Positions 39,247-43,133 of a stretch of 43,133 nucleotides of DNA are shown here, in pieces. Source of the DNA: Chloroflexota bacterium (GTDB lineage Bacteria > Chloroflexota > Anaerolineae > UBA4142); assembly GCA_016223105.1 (NCBI GenBank), contig JACRPR010000012.1, positions 1 through 43,133 on the forward strand. Reading direction: 5' to 3'. Each line of letters begins with the position of its first letter. The stretch's first letter is position 1. A program made the position numbers and the translations under genes. The notes beneath the pieces were generated by a model that saw only the letters and a program-made list of their open reading frames with translations, ran no database searches and had not been told where the DNA came from.

Positions 39247-39969
39247 ATGGCTTCACTCACAAACACAATCACCCAATCGCGCGTGTGGCGATCATTTTTC
39301 CGGCACGGCATGCCGAACAATCCGCTGGATCGTTCGCTCGTGATGACGACCAACATTTTCTTTCACCTGCATCCGGTCAAGGTGAATCTCAAGAGTCTCA
39401 AAGCGACGTACTCGCTGGGGCTGGGAATCATCACGACGTTTTTGTTCGTGTCGCTTTCGGTTTCCGGAATTTTGTTGATGTTTTACTACGTGCCGACGGT
39501 CGAGCGCGCGTATCCCAACATCGTCGCGTTGCAAACCCAGGTGCCGTTCGGGCAACTGCTTCGCAACTTGCATCGCTGGGGCGCGCACTTGATGGTGCTC
39601 GCGGCAGTTCTGCATATGGCGCGCGTCTTTTACACCGGCGCGTACAAACCGCCGCGCGAATTTAATTGGATCGTCGGAGTGCTGTTGCTGATTCTCACGC
39701 TCGGCGCGAGTTTCACCGGCTACTTGTTGCCCTGGGATCAACTTTCGTTTTGGGCGATCACGGTCGGCACGAGCATCGCATCGTACGAGCCGGTGATGGG
39801 TTCGACCGTCAAAAAGATATTGCTTGGCGGACCCGAAGTGGGGCAAGAAGCGTTGACGCGTTTTTACGCGTTGCACATTATGGTCATTCCCGCGATTATT
39901 TTTCTGCTGATCTCGCTTCACATTTGGCGCGTGCGTAAAGACGGCGGACTCGCGGCGAATGAAAACTAG
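39247..39969 (+). CDS. Cytochrome b6-like subunit
   Basis: 240 residues from ATG 39247 (AAGGAG upstream). Four membrane helices hold two b hemes: H109 and H123 in [17 protein letters not shown] (spacing 13), and H210 and H225 in [18 protein letters not shown] (spacing 14). The 14-residue spacing and short length are as in cytochrome b6 rather than full-length mitochondrial cytochrome b. The quinone-side motif [18 protein letters not shown] is present. With subunit IV and the Rieske protein it forms a quinol oxidising complex in the membrane. The end is Asn-rich, normal for split b6/IV arrangements. Confidence 0.95.
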   Translation: MASLTNTITQSRVWRSFFRHGMPNNPLDRSLVMTTNIFFHLHPVKVNLKSLKATYSLGLGIITTFLFVSLSVSGILLMFYYVPTVERAYPNIVALQTQVPFGQLLRNLHRWGAHLMVLAAVLHMARVFYTGAYKPPREFNWIVGVLLLILTLGASFTGYLLPWDQLSFWAITVGTSIASYEPVMGSTVKKILLGGPEVGQEALTRFYALHIMVIPAIIFLLISLHIWRVRKDGGLAANEN

Positions 39970-40054
39970 TGTGATAGTGCGTTAGTGTGTTAGTTCGTTA
40001 GTTGATGGCGGATTGAGCAACTATCGCACTATTGAACTATCGAACTATCGCACT
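39968..40054. repeat. GTGATAGTGCGTTAGTGTG repeat, copy 2
   Basis: GTGCGTTAGTGTGTTAGTTCG on the left, mirrored by AACTATCGCACTATTGAAC and CGAACTATCGCACTT on the right. Same family as 13709-13786. It fills the gap before the subunit IV gene. Confidence 0.8.
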
Positions 40055-40064
40055 TGGAGACGAT

Positions 40065-40823
40065 ATGGCAAACATTCAAGCATTTGAAAAAGGCGGCACA
40101 AAAACCTACTCGATCGTCGAGATCGTGCGCGGCGCGCCGACGACGATGGCGGACAAGGGACCCGATAACACCGTGTTCGCGTTCCCAATTGTCGCGATCC
40201 TCGAAGTGTTGATCGCGCTCGGAATGAGCGTCGTGCTGATGTTCATCGCGCTCGGCAAAAACGCGCCGCTCGAAGAATTGGCAAACCCGCTCGTAACGAC
40301 CGACCCGGCAAAAGCGCCCTGGTATTTTATGGGCTTGCAAGAATTGTTGGAGCATATGCACCCGACGATTGCCGGTGTGTTGATTCCAACGCTCGCGGTG
40401 TTATTTTTGATCGCCGTGCCGTACATTGACAACACGCGCGCGGGCGCGGGCAAATGGTTCGGCGCGCCGCGCGAAAAACGGATCACGCTATTGACCGCGT
40501 TGTACGCGGTGATCGTAATGGTCGCGTACGTTCTGCTCGACAACGCGTTCCCCGTGCGCGAACTGTTGCGCGCGGCAGTGCCGGCAATCGTCGCGCAGTC
40601 CATCATTCCCGGTTTGATTATGACGATTCTCGCGGCACTGCCCGCGTTGATTGTGTGGCGCAGTCGCGCGAGCGCGCGCGAAATTTTAGTCGCGCTCTTT
40701 ACGATGCTGTTTGTCTCAGCCATCGTCTTGACCGTGATCGGATTTTTGTTTCGCGGTCCGGGATTCAAACTGTATTTGCCCTGGGATATGCCGCACGGTT
40801 ACAATCCGTTGAATAATTTTTGA
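40065..40823 (+). CDS. Cytochrome b6f/bc complex subunit IV-like protein
   Basis: 252 residues from ATG 40065 (GGAGACG upstream). The first half carries the quinol-site region: ELANPLVTTDPAKAPWYFMG, the counterpart of the PEWY loop of cytochrome b (here APWY), followed by LQELLEHMHPTIAGVLIP. Five to six membrane helices, that is longer than plastid subunit IV (about 160 residues), with extra helices at the C-terminus. It completes the b-type subunit with the b6-like protein upstream. The change of the PEWY Glu to Ala deserves notice because the Glu takes part in proton release at the quinol site in well-studied enzymes; in several bacterial groups it varies. Confidence 0.85.
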   Translation: MANIQAFEKGGTKTYSIVEIVRGAPTTMADKGPDNTVFAFPIVAILEVLIALGMSVVLMFIALGKNAPLEELANPLVTTDPAKAPWYFMGLQELLEHMHPTIAGVLIPTLAVLFLIAVPYIDNTRAGAGKWFGAPREKRITLLTALYAVIVMVAYVLLDNAFPVRELLRAAVPAIVAQSIIPGLIMTILAALPALIVWRSRASAREILVALFTMLFVSAIVLTVIGFLFRGPGFKLYLPWDMPHGYNPLNNF

Positions 40824-40836
40824 TGGAGTGTTCACA

Positions 40837-41334
40837 ATGACCATACACGTCGCGCAACCAAAAAAATCCGGCGTCAATCGCCGGCAATTCATCGGCATCG
40901 CTTGGCTCGGCACGCTCGTCGTGCTCGGCGGTCAAGTGCTGGCATCCTTGCTCAAATTTATTCAGCCGGTCGCGGCGAGCGGATTCGGCGGCGTCGTGCG
41001 CGCCGGCAAGGTGGACGAGTTCGCGCCGGGCAGTGTCAGTTTGATCAAGACCGGGCGATTCTATTTGTATCGTTTGGAGAATGGCAGTTTTCTCGCGATG
41101 TGGCAAAAATGCACACATCTCGGGTGCAGTGTGCCATATCTCGAAAAAGCCAAACAGTTCGAATGTCCGTGTCACGGTTCCGTGTTTGATCGCACCGGCG
41201 TCGTGCTGGGCGGACCCGCGCCGCGCCCGCTCGATACTTTTCCGGTCTCGATCAAAAACGGCGAAGTGTTTGTGGACACCGGCAATCCGGCGCAACGTGA
41301 GAAATTCGATCCGAGCCAGACCGCGAAGGTGTAA
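40837..41334 (+). CDS. Rieske [2Fe-2S] protein
   Basis: 165 residues from ATG 40837, with GGAG upstream. A twin-arginine-like start (NRRQFIG, residues 14-20) and one membrane helix lead to the Rieske domain. The cluster ligands are C92 and H94 (CTHLGC) and C110 and H113 (CPCHGS); C97 and C112 form the usual disulfide. GGPAPRPLDTFPV is the conserved proline loop. It takes one electron from quinol and passes it to c-type cytochromes, here probably the triheme protein encoded next. Twin-arginine export is expected since the cluster is inserted in the cytoplasm. Confidence 0.96.
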   Translation: MTIHVAQPKKSGVNRRQFIGIAWLGTLVVLGGQVLASLLKFIQPVAASGFGGVVRAGKVDEFAPGSVSLIKTGRFYLYRLENGSFLAMWQKCTHLGCSVPYLEKAKQFECPCHGSVFDRTGVVLGGPAPRPLDTFPVSIKNGEVFVDTGNPAQREKFDPSQTAKV

Positions 41335-41380
41335 CGCAAATTTCCAAATTTGCGGAGTAGCGCAAATTTATAAATTTGCG
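41335..41380. repeat. Pair of GCAAATTT hairpins
   Basis: Two neighbouring palindromes, 41335-41354 (CGCAAATTT-CC-AAATTTGCG) and 41361-41380 (CGCAAATTT-AT-AAATTTGCG), separated by GAGTAG, between the Rieske and triheme cytochrome genes. Related hairpin at 6390-6408. Confidence 0.85.
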
Positions 41381-41396
41381 GTACGAGGAATCAACT

Positions 41397-42530
41397 ATGC
41401 AAAATGAAAATTACGACCGATACATTTTGATCGGCTTGGGCTTGACGATTCTGCTCGTCATCGCGATGGGCTGGTCATGGTTGAGCGAACCGGATCGCAT
41501 CGCTGAAGCGTCGAAGGCGATCAACAAAATCAATCTCACACGCGGACGCGAATTGTACGTGGATAATTGTACCGCGTGTCACGGCACGCGCGGCGAAGGC
41601 GTGGACGGTCCCGCGCTCAACAACAAAATTTTGTTGAACCTGGCATCCGACGAAGTGTTATTCGATACGATCAAAGCCGGGCGACCGAACACGACGATGC
41701 CGGCGTGGGGACAAACCGTCGGTGGTCCGCTCACCGATGAGGATATGCGCCACGTCGTCACATTTTTGCGCGCGTGGGAACCGAACGCGCCGGAAATCAA
41801 AATCGAATTTAAACCGAGCGCGTCGCGCGGCGCGACCTTGTTTTCGAGTTCGTGCGAAATTTGCCACGGCGTCGAGGGCAAGGGCGGTTCCGCGCCCGCG
41901 ATTAACGACGCGGCGCGTTTGAAAAGTTTGAACGATGAATGGTATCGCGCGACGATTGCAAACGGTCGCCCGGCAAAAGGTATGCCGACCTGGGGCACCG
42001 TGCTTGCGCCCACGCAAATTCAAGACCTGGTCGCGTTGGTCGCGGCCTGGCGCACCGGTCAACAAATTTTGCCGGACACGACGGTTGCTGATCTGCTCGA
42101 GTCCGCATTGTTCTCGTTGAATCAACGCGATGCGCCGGACGCGCTGTTCTATCTCAAACGCGCGAAACCGCTCGCGTTCGGTCCCGCAGTTGCGAAATTC
42201 GATCCGATCATCTCGCAGATCGAAAAAGGGCAAGCCGATCAAGCATTGAAAGATTTGACCGCGCTCCGCAACGAGTGGCCCCTCGGCGATGAAGTGAAAG
42301 GCAAAAAAGTGTACGGCGACGCGTGCTCCGGTTGTCACGGATCGGACGGCGCGGGCGGCGTCGGGCGCAAACTCAAACCGAACGAGTTTGTCCAGAAAAA
42401 TAACAACGCCGAAATACTCGCGCTGTTGTTGAACGGACGCGCCGGCACTTCGATGCGAAGTTTTGAAGGTAAACTCACCGAAGCCCAACTCGCGGACGCG
42501 ATCGCGTTCATTCGCGCGTGGCAAAAATAA
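41397..42530 (+). CDS. Triheme cytochrome c, membrane-anchored
   Basis: 377 residues from ATG 41397 (GAGG upstream). One N-terminal membrane helix (about 9-28) anchors three cytochrome c domains. Heme motifs are C58-TA-CH, C153-EI-CH and C310-SG-CH. Sixth-ligand Met residues are suggested by TTMPAWGQ, KGMPTWG and TSMRSFEG. Between domains 2 and 3 is a helical segment of about 90 residues (DTTVADLLESALFSLNQRD to LTALRNEWPLGDEV) that is not a heme domain and may bind a partner. It probably replaces cytochrome c1/f as electron acceptor of the Rieske protein. Confidence 0.92.
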   Translation: MQNENYDRYILIGLGLTILLVIAMGWSWLSEPDRIAEASKAINKINLTRGRELYVDNCTACHGTRGEGVDGPALNNKILLNLASDEVLFDTIKAGRPNTTMPAWGQTVGGPLTDEDMRHVVTFLRAWEPNAPEIKIEFKPSASRGATLFSSSCEICHGVEGKGGSAPAINDAARLKSLNDEWYRATIANGRPAKGMPTWGTVLAPTQIQDLVALVAAWRTGQQILPDTTVADLLESALFSLNQRDAPDALFYLKRAKPLAFGPAVAKFDPIISQIEKGQADQALKDLTALRNEWPLGDEVKGKKVYGDACSGCHGSDGAGGVGRKLKPNEFVQKNNNAEILALLLNGRAGTSMRSFEGKLTEAQLADAIAFIRAWQK

Positions 42531-42540
42531 ATTTGTAGCG

Positions 42541-42664
42541 CGGGCGGCTCGCCCGCCGATCAAATCAAGGGCGAGCCGCCGCAAGTTACCGGATTCGACG
42601 CTTTAGCGTAACGTGTTTGTAGTAACCGCTTTAGCGGTTGTGCTGTGCGCTCAAGCGCACACTA
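42541..42664. repeat. Cluster of four small palindromes
   Basis: In order: CGGCTCGCCC with GGGCGAGCCG, then ACGCTTTAGCGT, AACCGCTTTAGCGGTT and GTGCGCTCAAGCGCAC. Together they fill the gap after the triheme cytochrome. The first could terminate the respiratory operon; the others look like dispersed repeats. Confidence 0.7.
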
Positions 42665-42716
42665 CAAACGTACCGAAACCGCGAAAACGCTCGACTCCCA
42701 CATTGTCAGTGTTACT

Positions 42717-43133
42717 TTGAAAACAACCGATCTGATCAAAGAGTTTGACCCGGCGCGCGATTGTGTGCCGGCAAGCGAGACGGACGAAAAATTCGAAATC
42801 GTTTTTGCGGATGATCCCGCGCCGAGCACCATCGAATTGCCGCAACGCCCGGCGATTTTTCATTGGCTTGAGCGCGCGTTCCTCGCCGTCGAAAAGCCGG
42901 TCAATCGCATCGTCGGCGCGCCGCAGTTGAATCCGTTTTACTACACCGGGCAAATCGCCGTTTTCCTCTTTGGCATCATCGCCATCACCGGTTTGTTCCT
43001 CGTTTTATTTTTCCAGGTCGGGTTTGACTATTCGTACCTGTTTGTGTCGCGGATCGAGAGCCAGCCCATCGCGCGCGTCGTGCGCGCGGCGCATCGCTAC
43101 TCGTCCGACGCGTTCGTGATCGTCAGCATTTTG
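42717..43133 (+). CDS. Second cytochrome b-type protein, cut by window end
   Basis: An open frame running off the window. No ATG was found; TTG 42717 or GTG 42645 are possible starts, the GTG lying in a palindromic repeat. After a soluble stretch of about 50 residues (KTTDLIKEFDPARDC and on) comes HWLERAFLAVEKPVNRI, and then QLNPFYYTGQIAVFLFGIIA, a first membrane helix like that of cytochrome b. The end AHRYSSDAFVIVSIL supplies the first heme His and the start of the second helix. It differs clearly from the b6-like protein at 39247, so the cluster probably encodes a second quinone-linked complex or a cytochrome b with an N-terminal extension. Confidence 0.7.
   Translation, partial: MKTTDLIKEFDPARDCVPASETDEKFEIVFADDPAPSTIELPQRPAIFHWLERAFLAVEKPVNRIVGAPQLNPFYYTGQIAVFLFGIIAITGLFLVLFFQVGFDYSYLFVSRIESQPIARVVRAAHRYSSDAFVIVSIL

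Overview
The window looks like a chromosomal stretch of an uncultured, GC-rich, aerobic-respiring bacterium. The best guess is Chloroflexota (Anaerolineae-like). This rests on gene content only: several PTPS-related/GT-C membrane proteins in one operon, a ba3-type oxidase with a b6-like cytochrome complex, CGCG-rich codon use, and a very heavy load of small palindromic repeats between genes. Taxonomy is an inference; no rRNA is present.

Layout. 0.06-8.4 kb is an accessory, partly decayed zone. It holds a lipoprotein with a glycosidase-like domain, a uracil-DNA glycosylase with an internal deletion and frame change, a NACHT-HEAT STAND NTPase interrupted by one in-frame TAA, an intact AbrB/PIN toxin-antitoxin pair, and a class V aminotransferase with a frame-breaking deletion. 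8.4-15.7 kb is a housekeeping block on the minus strand: ffh, rpsP, khpA, rimM, a small Cys/acidic protein, a COG3375 GNAT protein, a PgpH-like HD hydrolase, ybeY and a GNAT acetyltransferase. 15.8-22.8 kb is a four-gene minus-strand operon of large membrane proteins (PTPS-related/GT-C type) joined by ATGA overlaps. 22.9-25.4 kb is a region with less CGCG-rich composition: a secreted CHRD protein and a TcmP-DUF5131 cassette with its own strong promoter, followed by tRNA-Glu(CTC). 25.6-30.6 kb carries a solute-binding lipoprotein and a histidine kinase / response regulator pair with a Uma2-type gene between them.

30.7-43.1 kb is a respiratory island on the plus strand: a Sco-like protein, heme A synthase (ctaA), Sco, ba3-oxidase subunit IIa (a 40-residue gene), subunit II, heme O synthase (ctaB), subunit I, a cytochrome c lipoprotein, a large FAD/Fe-S oxidoreductase, cytochrome b6-like, subunit IV-like, Rieske protein, a triheme cytochrome c, and the start of a second cytochrome b. 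Together these could carry electrons from a reductant through a bc/b6f-like complex and c-type cytochromes to O2, with cofactor assembly encoded alongside.

The most striking feature is the repeats. At least a dozen families of short palindromic or heptad-like repeats fill intergenic gaps, and several copies lie in frame inside otherwise intact genes (the Fe-S oxidoreductase, three membrane proteins, ybeY, probably ctaA). They add peptide segments, much like Rickettsia palindromic elements. Several genes (ffh, the solute-binding protein, the first Sco gene, the first membrane-protein gene) have a -10 box 6-8 nt before the start codon, which suggests leaderless mRNAs.
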